From: Xanthomonas maliensis
GTDB lineage: Bacteria; Pseudomonadota; Gammaproteobacteria; Xanthomonadales; Xanthomonadaceae
Assembly (NCBI RefSeq): GCF_009192945.1
Contig: NZ_NSET01000016.1
Span: forward strand, 1 to 64,000
Direction: 5' to 3'
Length of the DNA stretch: 64,000 nucleotides
This document shows, piece by piece, positions 41,790 through 50,187 of this stretch; position 1 is the stretch's first letter, and each line of letters begins with the position of its first letter. Made by a program: the position numbers and the translations under genes. The notes below the pieces were generated by a model, which ran no database searches, was not told the DNA's origin, and saw only the letters and a program-made list of their open reading frames with translations.

Positions 41790-42985
41790 CAGCGCGCCTG
41801 CCCGAACAGCAGCGAGCAGTTGTTGCCGCCGAAGCCAAAGGAATTGTTCATTGCGTAGCGAATCCGGGAATGGGCATTGTCGAAACGGATCTGCGGGCCG
41901 CAGGCCGGGTCGGGTTGGCTGCTGTTGAGCGTGCCGGGCAGCAGGCCGTCGCGTAGCGCCAGCAGTGCGATCACCGATTCCACGATGCCGGCCGCGCCCA
42001 GCGTGTGTCCGGTCCAGGCCTTGGTCGAGCTGGCATGCAGCGTGGCCGGAAACAGCGCCGCCACCGCCGCCGCCTCGATACTGTCGTTGGCCGGGGTCGC
42101 GGTGCCGTGCAGATTGAGGTAACCGACCTCGGCAGCGTCCACGCCGGCGCGGGCCAGCGCGCCGCGCATCGCCAGTTGCGCGCCCAGGCCTTGCGGATGC
42201 GGCGCAGACATGTGGTGGGCATCGCTGGACTCGCCATAGCCGAACAGCCACGCCGCTGCCTTCGGTGCATCGGCGGTGCGCTCCAGCACGGCGAAGCCGC
42301 CGGCCTCGCCCAGGCTCAGGCCGACGCGGCGGGCGTCGAACGGCTGGCAGGGGCCGGGTGCCACCACCTGCAAGGCGTTGAAGCCGAACAGCACGCTGCC
42401 GCACAAGGTATCCACGCCGCCGACCAGCGCGGCGTCGACCACACCGGCGGCAATCAGTCGCGCGGCCTGGGCGAACACCTTGGCGCTGGAGGAACAGGCG
42501 GTGGCCACGGTGATGCATGGCCCGCGCAGGCCGGTCGCATGCTGGACGAAGTCGCCCGGCGAATGCGGGGTGTGCACGATCGCGCGTTGCAGATCGTCAG
42601 GAAAGCGCGCGCCTTCGGCGTCTTCGACCAAACGCGTATACGCCTCCTCACTGGCGCCGACACTGGAGGTGGATGTGCCGATCACCACCGCCACGCGCTC
42701 GGCGCCGTGGCGGCTGGCCAGCGCGTGCACGGCATCGGCCAGGCCATCCTGCTGCAAGGCCAACCAGGCCAGCCGGTTGTTGCGGGAGTCCCACGGTTGC
42801 AGATGATCGGGCAGCACCACCGCTTCCACACCCTCCACCCGGCCGATCCAACAGTCCAGCGGTTGCGGTCCGAAATCGTTGCGGCGCAAGCCGCTGCGGC
42901 GGGCCTCCAGCGCGCTGGCTTGCGCGGCCAGGCCGTGGCCGAGGGCGGTGGTGGAGGTGTAGGCAGTGATGGCGATCGGGGCCAT
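41789..42985 (-). CDS. Beta-ketoacyl-ACP synthase (aryl-polyene KS)
   Basis: 398 residues from ATG 42985; a GTG at 43012 would add nine residues and neither start has a clear Shine-Dalgarno sequence. Catalytic Cys164 in ATACSSSAK, His293 in [11 protein letters not shown] and His327 in TGHTLGAAG give a complete FabF-type Cys-His-His triad. It condenses malonyl units onto the 3-hydroxybenzoyl starter. It is first in the leftward operon KS-CLF-GT2-halogenase and is divergent from the ycgL-like gene across about 200 bp. Confidence 0.93.
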   Translation of the reverse strand: MAPIAITAYTSTTALGHGLAAQASALEARRSGLRRNDFGPQPLDCWIGRVEGVEAVVLPDHLQPWDSRNNRLAWLALQQDGLADAVHALASRHGAERVAVVIGTSTSSVGASEEAYTRLVEDAEGARFPDDLQRAIVHTPHSPGDFVQHATGLRGPCITVATACSSSAKVFAQAARLIAAGVVDAALVGGVDTLCGSVLFGFNALQVVAPGPCQPFDARRVGLSLGEAGGFAVLERTADAPKAAAWLFGYGESSDAHHMSAPHPQGLGAQLAMRGALARAGVDAAEVGYLNLHGTATPANDSIEAAAVAALFPATLHASSTKAWTGHTLGAAGIVESVIALLALRDGLLPGTLNSSQPDPACGPQIRFDNAHSRIRYAMNNSFGFGGNNCSLLFGQAR

Positions 42986-43202
42986 CGGGGACGGATGCGG
43001 CGCTGAGCTCACGAGGGTCTGGCTGGTGAAAAGTCACCGCAGTATATCGACGGGCGCCGTCGCTCCGGTCGTCGGCGCAGCTGAACATGACGGTCATGTC
43101 GCTGACGCGACAGGACTTTTGCACCGCAGCCGCGCTTCCGCGCGCGGCGCAATTGGGCCACAATCCAGCGACATACCGCTCTTCGAGCGCGACCACGCGC
43201 GC

Positions 43203-43463
43203 ATGCACGCCTACGTCTACAAAAGCCAACGCAAACAGGACAGCTTCGTCTACCTCGCCACGCGTGATGATTTTTCCGTGCTTCCCGCCGCCGTGCAGAC
43301 GCAGCTGGCGCCGTTGGCGTTCGTGCTCGAGGTGGCGTTGACGCCGGAGCGGCGGCTGGCGCAGGCCGACGTGGAGCAGGTGCGCACCCAACTGCGTGCG
43401 CAGGGTTTCTACCTGCAGTTGCCCAAGACGGTCGTGGTACCGGGCGAGTGCGACCATGACTGA
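43203..43463 (+). CDS. YcgL domain protein
   Basis: 86 residues from ATG 43203. [24 protein letters not shown] followed by [12 protein letters not shown] is the YcgL signature of small gammaproteobacterial proteins of unknown biochemical function. The stop overlaps the start of the ankyrin protein by 8 bp, so the two are translationally coupled. The coding part begins about 190 bp from the ketosynthase start, so their promoters lie back to back. Confidence 0.88.
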   Translation: MHAYVYKSQRKQDSFVYLATRDDFSVLPAAVQTQLAPLAFVLEVALTPERRLAQADVEQVRTQLRAQGFYLQLPKTVVVPGECDHD

Positions 43464-46400
43464 GGCGGCGCGTGGCGCACGCCAGCGCGTCGTGGCCATG
43501 GCCGCGGCCGCCGGTCTGGTGTTGAGCTTGCTGGGCGGCGGTGTCGGCGGTGTGGTCGCCGCACTGGCGCTGTGGTTGGCACAGCCGGCCTTCGCGCTGG
43601 CGGTGTCGTGGGCACGCGGCACCCGGCCGGTGCCGGCTACGCCGCGCGCCTTGATGCAGGCGCTGCCGCCGTTGCTGACCATCTGGGGCGTGGGCCTGCT
43701 GGCGTTGGCCGCGCTGATCAGCTGGCCGCTGACCGCCTTGCGCGACAGCGGCAGCCTGGCCGCTGCGCTGGCGGTGAGCGTGGCGTTGAGCGCGGCGCTG
43801 CTGGGCCTGTGGCGCACCTGGCCGCTGTGGGGCGAGCTGGAGCGCGAGGGCGCAACGCTGTCGCACAGCTGGCATGCGCTGGCCAGCCAGGAGCTACACG
43901 CCTGGCGCGGCCTGCTGGCCGCAGCACTGGTGCTGGTGGTCTGCCTGCTGGGGGTTGCGCTGGCCTGGCCGGCGGGCCTGTCGCCTGCGGCACGCTGGGG
44001 GGTGGCGGCAGCCACGGCCTGCCTGTCGCCGCTGGCCCACCTGCTGCTGCAGCGCATGGCCGTGCCGGCGCGCAGCGAGGCACCGATGCCGCGCCAGGCG
44101 GCCGATTTCTTTTCCGAAGCCGCCGCCGAGCCCGGCCCGCTGGAGCCGGTGGCCCAGCATCGGCTGGTGCCTGAGTTGTATGAAGCTGCACGCGGCGGCC
44201 GTGTCGACCGTGCCCTGCAGCTGCTGGAAGCCGGCGCCGACCCGCACGCGCTGCCGGCGCCGGACTGGCGCGATCAGCGCAGTCTGCCGGCGCTGGCGGC
44301 GGTGCTGCCGGACCTGCGGCTGCTACGCGAATTGATCGTGCGCCGGGTCGACGTCAATCAGCCGCATCGCGGCATGACGCCCTTGCTGGCGGCCACCCGC
44401 GACAGCTGGCATGGCCGCCCCGACGCGGTGATGACCTTGTTGGCCAATGGTGCCGACCCGCGTGCCAGCGACAACGAGGGCAATACCCCCTTGCACCATG
44501 CCGTGCGCAGTTCCGATCCGGGCGTGGCAGCGCTGCTGCGCGATGCCGCTGCCGAACTGGACGCCCTCAATCACGAGGGCCACTCGCCGCTGGCGATCGC
44601 CTGCCAGGTCGGCAACTGGCGCATGGCGAAATTCCTGCTGGAACGCGGTGCGCAGTCCGAACCGGCCGGCGGTGCGCCGGTGCTGCTGGCCGCGGCCGGG
44701 ACCGAAGAGGACGACCCGGCCGGTGTGCAGCTGCTGCTCAAGCACAAGGCCCGCGTGGATGCACGCGACCGTCAGCGCCGTAGCGCGCTGCATGAGGCGG
44801 CGCTGGCCGGGCATGGCGATATCGTCGAGGCGCTGCTGGCGGCGGGCGCCAACCTGGAGGCGCGCGATCTGCTCGGTCGTACGCCCTGGCTGGATGCTGC
44901 CCGCCAGGCCCGCAGCGCGGTGCTGGAGCGCCTGGTCGCGCGCAAGGTCGATGTGCAGGCGGTCGATGGCGAAGGCCGCGATGCGGTGATGCTGGCCTGC
45001 GCGGCAGAAGGTGTGTCGCCGGCACTGATCCGCCGCCTGTTGGAACTGGAGGTACCGGCAGATCGCGTCGATGCGCAGGGGCGCCGCGCGGTGGACGTGG
45101 CTGCCGAGGCAGGACGTTGGGCCGTGGTGCAGTTGCTCGATCCGGCCTACCCGTTGCCGGTGGCGGTCAGCGATGCGCACGGCGATGGCGCCGGCCCGAC
45201 CATCCTGCCGGACCGTCCACCGCTGGTACTGCTGCGCGAAGGCCTGCAACTGGGTCAGCGCGATGGCCTGCTCGCGCTGGCGCGACTCTGCGCGGCGGAG
45301 GAATTGGGCGGCCTGCTGCACGATGCGCACCTGGCGCTCAATCCGGAAGCGGTGGATTGGTTGCTGCGTCACGGCGCCGATGCCGAAGTGCGCGATGCCT
45401 GCGGCGACGTGCCGATGTTCGCGCTGCTCTCGCGCGGCGTCGAAGCGATCCCGTCGTTGCAGGTGTTGCTGCGTCACGGCGTCTCGCCCGCCGGTGCCGG
45501 CGGCCTGAGCCGTTTGCTCAGTGCCTGCGTGCAGCACGACGCCGCCTCGCGCGCGCTGGAGCAGGTCGCGCTGGAATTGCTCGAGCGCGGCGCCGATCCG
45601 TTCACGCCCTCGCCGGCCGGCGATCCGCCGCTGGCGCTGGCGGTGCGGCTGGGCTGGCTGCGTCTGCAGCAATGGTTGCTGGAGCATGGCGTGGATCGCG
45701 AGGCGCGCGACAGCCATGGCATGACGGCCCTGCACCTGGCCACTGCGCTCGGCCGCGAGGCCGCGCTCAAACTGCTGGTGCGGCAAGGCGCCTCGCCGGA
45801 AGCGCGCGCCGCCGATGGGCAGACCCCGCTGGGCGTGGCGTTGTCGATCGGGCGCCGCGACCTGGCCGACTGGCTGGACTGGCGCATCTGGCCGCTGCCG
45901 CGGCGCAGCTTGCGCGATGCCGATTTGCCGGCGGCGGCGGTCAGTGGCGACAGCGATGCGGTGCGCCGCCTGATCGACCTGGGGCTGCCGGTCGACGCCA
46001 CCGATGCGCAGGGCTGCACCGCGCTGCTGCGCGCCGCCGGTGGCGGCCACCTGGCCGTGGTGACCCAGCTGCTCGCGCGCGGCGCCGATCCGCAGCATGC
46101 CGCCACCAGCGGCGCCACCCCGCTGTCGGCCGCAGTGAGCATGCGCCAGACCGAGATCGCCGCCGCCCTGCTGCAGGCCGGCGCGCAGATCGAGCATCGC
46201 CTGCCGGGGGGCGTCACCGTGCTGATGCTGGCCTGTGCGCTCGGCCTGCCGGACATCGTCGCGCGTCTGTTGACGGCCGGCGCCGATGTCCACGCCACCG
46301 ATGCGCAAGGCCTGGCACCGCTGCACTGCGCGGCCTTGTACGGCTTCGGTGCCCGCGACAAGAACCGCTTGCTGGCCTTGCTGGATACCTTGTTGCTGGC

Positions 46401-46779
46401 CGGTGCCGATCCGAATCACCTGGCCGGTGGCCGGGTCAGTCCGCTGCTGTTGCTGTTGGGCGCGCGTGCCGAGCCGGGCACGGCCTGCGACGAGCAGGTG
46501 GTGCTGGCTGGCAGCGAGCGTCTGCTGGACGAGGACGTCTCGCTGGACGTGGCCGATCAGCGCGGTTTCGGCCCCTTGCATCTGGCCGCCCTGCACGGCC
46601 TGCCGTTGCTGGTCCAGCGCTTGTTGCGCGCCGGTGCCGATGGCGAACGGCGCGATGCCCTCAACCGCACCCCGCGCGAGATCGCCATCATGCGCGGCTT
46701 CATCGATGTGGCTGGCCAGTTCGAGCCGGCGCTGCCGGGAGTGTCGTCGATGGCACGCTTCCTGCGCGAGGGCCGTTGA
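43456..46779 (+). CDS. Large membrane-anchored ankyrin-repeat protein
   Basis: 1107 residues from ATG 43456. The N-terminal ~210 residues contain about five or six hydrophobic spans (for example [44 protein letters not shown] and [22 protein letters not shown]). After a linker, residues ~240-1100 hold a long run of ankyrin repeats, recognisable by recurring G.TPL..A and LL..GA(D/N)...D(A/R)DG phrases. One stretch around residue 810 ([19 protein letters not shown]) is unlike the repeat. It probably displays a protein-binding scaffold on the inner membrane. It is coupled to the upstream ycgL-like gene. The partner is unknown. Confidence 0.88.
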   Translation: MTEAARGARQRVVAMAAAAGLVLSLLGGGVGGVVAALALWLAQPAFALAVSWARGTRPVPATPRALMQALPPLLTIWGVGLLALAALISWPLTALRDSGSLAAALAVSVALSAALLGLWRTWPLWGELEREGATLSHSWHALASQELHAWRGLLAAALVLVVCLLGVALAWPAGLSPAARWGVAAATACLSPLAHLLLQRMAVPARSEAPMPRQAADFFSEAAAEPGPLEPVAQHRLVPELYEAARGGRVDRALQLLEAGADPHALPAPDWRDQRSLPALAAVLPDLRLLRELIVRRVDVNQPHRGMTPLLAATRDSWHGRPDAVMTLLANGADPRASDNEGNTPLHHAVRSSDPGVAALLRDAAAELDALNHEGHSPLAIACQVGNWRMAKFLLERGAQSEPAGGAPVLLAAAGTEEDDPAGVQLLLKHKARVDARDRQRRSALHEAALAGHGDIVEALLAAGANLEARDLLGRTPWLDAARQARSAVLERLVARKVDVQAVDGEGRDAVMLACAAEGVSPALIRRLLELEVPADRVDAQGRRAVDVAAEAGRWAVVQLLDPAYPLPVAVSDAHGDGAGPTILPDRPPLVLLREGLQLGQRDGLLALARLCAAEELGGLLHDAHLALNPEAVDWLLRHGADAEVRDACGDVPMFALLSRGVEAIPSLQVLLRHGVSPAGAGGLSRLLSACVQHDAASRALEQVALELLERGADPFTPSPAGDPPLALAVRLGWLRLQQWLLEHGVDREARDSHGMTALHLATALGREAALKLLVRQGASPEARAADGQTPLGVALSIGRRDLADWLDWRIWPLPRRSLRDADLPAAAVSGDSDAVRRLIDLGLPVDATDAQGCTALLRAAGGGHLAVVTQLLARGADPQHAATSGATPLSAAVSMRQTEIAAALLQAGAQIEHRLPGGVTVLMLACALGLPDIVARLLTAGADVHATDAQGLAPLHCAALYGFGARDKNRLLALLDTLLLAGADPNHLAGGRVSPLLLLLGARAEPGTACDEQVVLAGSERLLDEDVSLDVADQRGFGPLHLAALHGLPLLVQRLLRAGADGERRDALNRTPREIAIMRGFIDVAGQFEPALPGVSSMARFLREGR

Positions 46780-46891
46780 GCCGGCGTCTGGCAGGCCCAC
46801 TGCAGGTGGTGTTCGTCTGCAGCCGCAATCGCTTGCGCAGCCCGACGGCCGAACGCGTGTTGCACGTTCATCAGACAAATGGGGAGCCGCC

Positions 46892-47179
46892 GTGAAAAGC
46901 CTCGCATTAGCCAGTATCGTCGCACTAACTGTAAGCGCTTGCGCCTCGGATTCTGGCGTTGTCCAAACCGGCAAGGACACTTACATCATCACCAAACAAG
47001 CCGCCACAGGATTCTCTGGACTTGGCAACCTGAAATCGGATGCAATGAGAGAGGCATACGCTCAATGCAGCAAGAACGGAAAATCAGTTCAAGTTGTCGA
47101 CTCCCAAGAGACAAAGCCTCCCTACCTGCTCGGCAACTATCCTCGCGTTGACATCACTTTCCGTTGTGTGGCCGATTAG
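46892..47179 (+). CDS. Cassette 1: small lipoprotein of unknown function
   Basis: 95 residues from GTG 46892, with GGGGAG about 7 bp upstream. The N-terminus MKSLALASIVALTVSAC is a lipoprotein signal with Cys17 as the lipidated residue. The mature part (QAATGFSGLGNLKSDAMREA, ending VDITFRCVAD) has two further cysteines. It resembles the small lipoproteins often carried as hypothetical integron-cassette products. Codon use and base composition are AT-richer than the flanking genes. The stop lies 14 bp before attC1. Function unknown. Confidence 0.85.
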   Translation: MKSLALASIVALTVSACASDSGVVQTGKDTYIITKQAATGFSGLGNLKSDAMREAYAQCSKNGKSVQVVDSQETKPPYLLGNYPRVDITFRCVAD

Positions 47180-47192
47180 CTCGCCGCAGAAC

Positions 47193-47252
47193 GTCTAGCA
47201 ATTCATTCAAGCCGACGCCACTTCGTGACGCGGCTTAACTTAGGCGTTAGCC
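47193..47252 (+). other. attC site of cassette 1
   Basis: A 60-bp element with outer core-type boxes GTCTAGC (47193-47199) and GTTAGCC (47246-47252). Inside it AAGCCG/CGGCTT form an imperfect hairpin around CACTTCGTG. The overall pattern (tag-like CAATTCATTCAAGCCG... CGGCTTAACTTAGGCGTTAGCC) is that of Xanthomonas-type attC sites. Recombination point is G47246|T47247. Confidence 0.88.
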
Positions 47253-47256
47253 GCTT

Positions 47257-47925
47257 ATGGTTCCTTCCAACATCTTGTTCCGTACCTTCTTCATAAAAGC
47301 CGAGCAGTACGGTACGGCATTCACGTTGGAAATTGGCGGAGAGGAATTCTTAGTGACTGCTCGGCACCTGCTCGATCAGTCCAAATCAGATACACAAATT
47401 CGAATCTTCCACAGCGAGCGTTGGCACACGCTACCGGCCAAAGTGGTGGGGCATGGAAAGGGCGAGGTAGACATCTCCGTGCTCAAGCTACAACAGCGAC
47501 TTAGCCATGCCGAGTTAGCCGTAACTCCCACTATCGCAGGATTAGTCCTTGGGCAGGACGTGCACTTCCTCGGCTTTCCCTACAAATTGTGGAGCAATGT
47601 GGGAGATCTTTTGGGCGGCATGCCTTGTGCGTACGCCAAGAAGGGGACAGTTTCTGCCTACCAACTTCATGATCCGCAGGTCCTGCACATAGATGCAATC
47701 AACAACGAGGGCTTCTCTGGTGGTCCGCTGTTCTTTTACTCTCACCAGAATTGCAAGGAGCTGCGAGTAGCAGGGGTGGTTTCAAAGTTCCGCATTGAGT
47801 ACGAGCAAGTTCTGGATGCTAGAGGGGAGCCAACTGCCATGACTGTCCCGTACAACACTGGATTCCTGGTCGCATATGGAGCTAAGCACATTCTTGCCAT
47901 CATTGAGGCTGGAACGTCCGGCTAG
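47257..47925 (+). CDS. Cassette 2: trypsin-like serine protease domain protein
   Basis: 222 residues; ATG 47257 is only 10 bp after the cassette boundary and the TAG stop lies inside the attC box, both typical of cassettes. The triad of chymotrypsin-fold proteases is visible: His37 in VTARHLLD, Asp72 in GEVDISVLKL and Ser154 in NNEGFSGGPLFF. GFPYKLW precedes the Ser loop as in trypsin-like 2 / HtrA-type folds. No signal peptide or PDZ domain, so it is predicted to be cytosolic. It may be a stand-alone defence- or stress-type protease. Base composition is clearly foreign to the neighbourhood. Confidence 0.83.
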   Translation: MVPSNILFRTFFIKAEQYGTAFTLEIGGEEFLVTARHLLDQSKSDTQIRIFHSERWHTLPAKVVGHGKGEVDISVLKLQQRLSHAELAVTPTIAGLVLGQDVHFLGFPYKLWSNVGDLLGGMPCAYAKKGTVSAYQLHDPQVLHIDAINNEGFSGGPLFFYSHQNCKELRVAGVVSKFRIEYEQVLDARGEPTAMTVPYNTGFLVAYGAKHILAIIEAGTSG

Positions 47926-47979
47926 CAATTTATTCAAGCCGAGCCCGCTTCGCGTGTCGGCTTAATTCACGTGTTTGCC
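47920..47979 (+). other. attC site of cassette 2, fused to the chromosomal target
   Basis: Left box GGCTAGC (47920-47926) is followed by the stem AAGCCGA/TCGGCTT (47936-47942/47957-47963) around a GCCCGCTTCGCGTG loop region. The right side runs AATTCACGTG|TTTGCC, where the last six bases belong to the interrupted phosphatase gene rather than to the cassette. This hybrid end is what a single insertion at a secondary site should look like. Confidence 0.85.
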
Positions 47980-48206
47980 GACTGGCCGGGCGTGCAGACG
48001 CAATCGGCCGGGCTGGCGGCCGATGCCGAGGTCGCGCTCAGTGCAGAACTGCTGCAGGCCGCCGACCTGGTGGTCGTGATGGAGCGACGCCACCTGCAGC
48101 GCCCGCGTAGCCGGTTTGCTGCTCACCTGCGTGCCTCACGCTTGGCGCCCTTGCGCCAATGAGGACGGCGGCATGCAACGTTGCGCAGTGCGGTACCACG
48201 CCATGG

Positions 48207-48236
48207 CAGGTGTGGGGAGCGCGCTCCCCACACCTG
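48207..48236. terminator. 30-bp perfect palindrome at the 3' end of the S8 protease gene
   Basis: CAGGTGTGGGGAGCG (48207-48221) is followed directly by its exact complement CGCTCCCCACACCTG (48222-48236). It lies 9 bp beyond the protease stop (minus strand) and 44 bp beyond the split phosphatase gene (plus strand). It would form a very stable hairpin on either transcript. There is no T-tract, so bidirectional factor-dependent termination or RNA protection is more likely than simple intrinsic termination. Confidence 0.6.
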
Positions 48237-48245
48237 CAGGCCGCC

Positions 48246-50126
48246 TTACTGCCGCGCCACCAGCGTCAGACCGGTGTAGCTCCCGCTCAGGCGCAGGTAG
48301 TAGGTGCCGGCGCTGGCCGGAGTGATGCGAATCGTCTGGGTGGTGCCAGTGCGAACGGAACGGGCGTCGTAGCTGCTGCTGGTGGGCAGCTGGCCTGCCG
48401 ATGCATACAGCGCCACGCTGCCGTTGCCACCGAAGGTCATGAAGCTGAGCACCGTGCCTGCTGCCGCCTGGAAGCTGTACAAGGCATCGCCGCCCTGGCT
48501 GCCGAGGCCGCGCAGCTCGACCTTGTTGGTCAGCGTCTTGGTCGGCGGCACGCAACTGCTGTCCGACGGCTGGCACGGCGGCGTGGTGGCCATCTGCAGC
48601 AACATGTCCACATCCAGGATGCCGGCGCCGATCGGCGTGTTGGTGGGGATCGCCACCGGGAACGGACGCGCGCTGGCGCGCAGCAGATCGCGCATGCCGA
48701 TCCAGGTGAACGGAGTGGTGACCACGCTCTGCACCATCGCCACCGCCGCGGCCACGTGCGGGGAGGCCATCGAGGTGCCGGCCATGCCGCCGATCTGCCA
48801 ATCGCTGGTCGGGCTCTGCGTGCCGCCGTTGATCACCTGGAAGATGTAGCCGTTCGGATTGCCGTCGATGTCGCCGCCACCGCCGGGCGCGGCGATGTCC
48901 ACCCGCGTGCCGTAGTTGGAGTAGCTGGCGCGGCCGCCATTGATGCGCGAAGCGCCGACGCTGATGACGCCGCGGCACGACGACATGGTGTAGGTACCGG
49001 CGTCGGCATTGGAGTTGCCGGCGGCCACCACGATGATGCTGCCCTTGGCGTTGATCTGGTCGATCGCGTCCTGGTAGAGCTGCGGGCAACTATCGGGGCC
49101 GCCGCTGCCCAGACTCATGTTGATCACTTCGGCGGGGTTGGGATTGGTTGGCACCCCGTCCACCGGCAGCCCCGCTGCCCACAGCATGCCATCGGCGATG
49201 TCGCTGCCGAAGCCACCGCAGGAGCCGAGCACGCGCACCGGCACGATCTTGGCATCGAAGGCCAGGCCGGCGGTGGCCAAGGCATTGTTGGTCACCTGGG
49301 CGATGGTGCCGGAGACATGGCTGCCGTGCCACGAGCTCGGTTCCGGCGCGTTGCCGGAGCCGGTCAGCGCGTTGCAGTAGTCGGCCTCCATCCAGTCGCC
49401 CAGGTCGTAGCCGCCGGGCACGCGGCCATCGCTGGCGCGACGCGAGACGCGGTGGTCGGTGATCATGTCGTAGCCCGGCAGCACGTTGGCGGCCAGGTCG
49501 GGATTGTCCTGGACCACGCCGGTATCGATCACCGCCACCACCACGCCGGCGCCGGTGGAGCGCGTCCAGCCCTGCTCGGCGTTGACCCCGCCGACCGGGT
49601 CGTGGAAGTTCCACTGCAAGCGGGCATAGGCCGGGTCATTTGGCGTGGTGGTGGCCGCGCTGAGCGTGGCCGTCGGCAGGCGCACGCTGGCCTCGTCCAG
49701 ACGCTGGTACAGGCGGTCTGGCTGGACCGACACCACCGAGGGATCGGCCTGGAGTTCGGCGATGAAGGCCGCGCGCTCGCTGTCGCTGAGGTGGCGCGAG
49801 GTCTGCACCACGTGCCAGCCCGGCACCGCCATGTCGCGCAGCACCGTCGCGCTGATCGCGCCACGCGCCGGAAGGCCTGCGCTGGCCGGCTTGGCGCGCT
49901 GCATGCCGCTGCGCGCCACCGCACTGTTCACGCTGTTGGCCAACAGGCTGCGCGCCTGGGAACTGCTGTTGCGGGTCTTGACGATGAAGCGCTGGCCCTG
50001 GCCGGCAGCCGATGGCGGCACTGCCTCGTGTACGTCGCCCACACCGATGGCAGGCGGGGCCGCCTGCGCGCCAGCGGCGCACAGGACAGCGGCGAGAGCA
50101 GCGGCAAGCGTATTGGAAGAGATCAT
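48246..50126 (-). CDS. Secreted S8 (subtilisin-like) serine protease with PPC domain
   Basis: 626 residues from ATG 50126. A signal peptide (MISSNTLAAALAAVLCAAGAQA) is followed by a propeptide to ~155. The catalytic domain has Asp201 (AVIDTG), His267 (SWHGSHVSG) and Ser452 (GTSMASPHVAA). The C-terminal ~100 residues (ALYSFQAAAGTVLSFMTFGG to TYYLRLSGSYTGLTLV) form a pre-peptidase C-terminal (PPC) beta domain. This is the extracellular protease type used by xanthomonads via the type II secretion system. A terminator-like hairpin separates it from the YadA-type gene upstream, so expression may be partly independent. Confidence 0.95.
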   Translation of the reverse strand: MISSNTLAAALAAVLCAAGAQAAPPAIGVGDVHEAVPPSAAGQGQRFIVKTRNSSSQARSLLANSVNSAVARSGMQRAKPASAGLPARGAISATVLRDMAVPGWHVVQTSRHLSDSERAAFIAELQADPSVVSVQPDRLYQRLDEASVRLPTATLSAATTTPNDPAYARLQWNFHDPVGGVNAEQGWTRSTGAGVVVAVIDTGVVQDNPDLAANVLPGYDMITDHRVSRRASDGRVPGGYDLGDWMEADYCNALTGSGNAPEPSSWHGSHVSGTIAQVTNNALATAGLAFDAKIVPVRVLGSCGGFGSDIADGMLWAAGLPVDGVPTNPNPAEVINMSLGSGGPDSCPQLYQDAIDQINAKGSIIVVAAGNSNADAGTYTMSSCRGVISVGASRINGGRASYSNYGTRVDIAAPGGGGDIDGNPNGYIFQVINGGTQSPTSDWQIGGMAGTSMASPHVAAAVAMVQSVVTTPFTWIGMRDLLRASARPFPVAIPTNTPIGAGILDVDMLLQMATTPPCQPSDSSCVPPTKTLTNKVELRGLGSQGGDALYSFQAAAGTVLSFMTFGGNGSVALYASAGQLPTSSSYDARSVRTGTTQTIRITPASAGTYYLRLSGSYTGLTLVARQ

Positions 50127-50154
50127 CTGCGGATCCTGGAAACGAGGTGAGAGG

Positions 50155-50183
50155 AAAAAAAAGCGGCGCGCGTGGCGCCCCGC
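50155..50183 (-). terminator. Intrinsic terminator after the YadA-type gene
   Basis: On the minus strand a GC-rich hairpin (GCGGGGCGCCACGCGCGCCGC) is directly followed by eight T residues (the A-run 50155-50162 on the plus strand). It starts just 4 bp beyond the adhesin stop. It should end or attenuate transcription into the S8 protease gene. Confidence 0.75.
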
Positions 50184-50187
50184 AACG

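Larger units (their letters stand above)
46860..47973 (+). mobile_element. Two integron gene cassettes inserted at a secondary (non-attI) site
   Basis: 1114 bp of visibly lower G+C interrupts the phosphatase gene. The junctions lie at G|TT on both sides (G46859|TT and G47973|TT), the crossover chemistry of integron integrases. The insert has two units, each an ORF followed by an attC-like element: cassette 1 is 46860-47246, cassette 2 is 47247-47973. Cassette 2 starts TTAGCC and its attC begins GGCTAGC, near-complementary ends as expected for a genuine cassette circle. No integrase gene is present here, so IntI must have acted in trans, probably from the chromosomal integron elsewhere. Confidence 0.85.
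46776..48162 (+). pseudogene. Low-molecular-weight protein tyrosine phosphatase gene split by cassette insertion
   Basis: The 5' fragment (TTG 46776 overlapping the ankyrin stop, to about 46859) encodes VVFVCSRNRLRSPTAERV, with the catalytic C-x5-R-S loop. The 3' fragment resumes at 47974 with FADWPGVQTQSAGL and ends in ADLVVVMERRHLQRP. Removing 46860-47973 rejoins the frame exactly as ...AERVFADWPG..., so the insertion is what broke the gene. The 3' end is short and lacks the usual Asp-Pro-Asp-like C-terminal segment, ending at 48162, so further decay may have happened. The gene would have encoded a phosphatase of the small COG4551-like type. Confidence 0.85.

Noticed and set aside
44323-46980. 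885-codon open frame on the minus strand
   Set aside because: It is the antisense of the ankyrin repeat gene, rich in Gln/His/Arg with no domain. The repeats on the coding strand explain it.
46860-47973. Insertion considered as an IS element or prophage remnant
   Set aside because: There is no transposase, no terminal inverted repeat and no target duplication beyond CGTG; attC elements and G|TT junctions fit integron cassettes instead.
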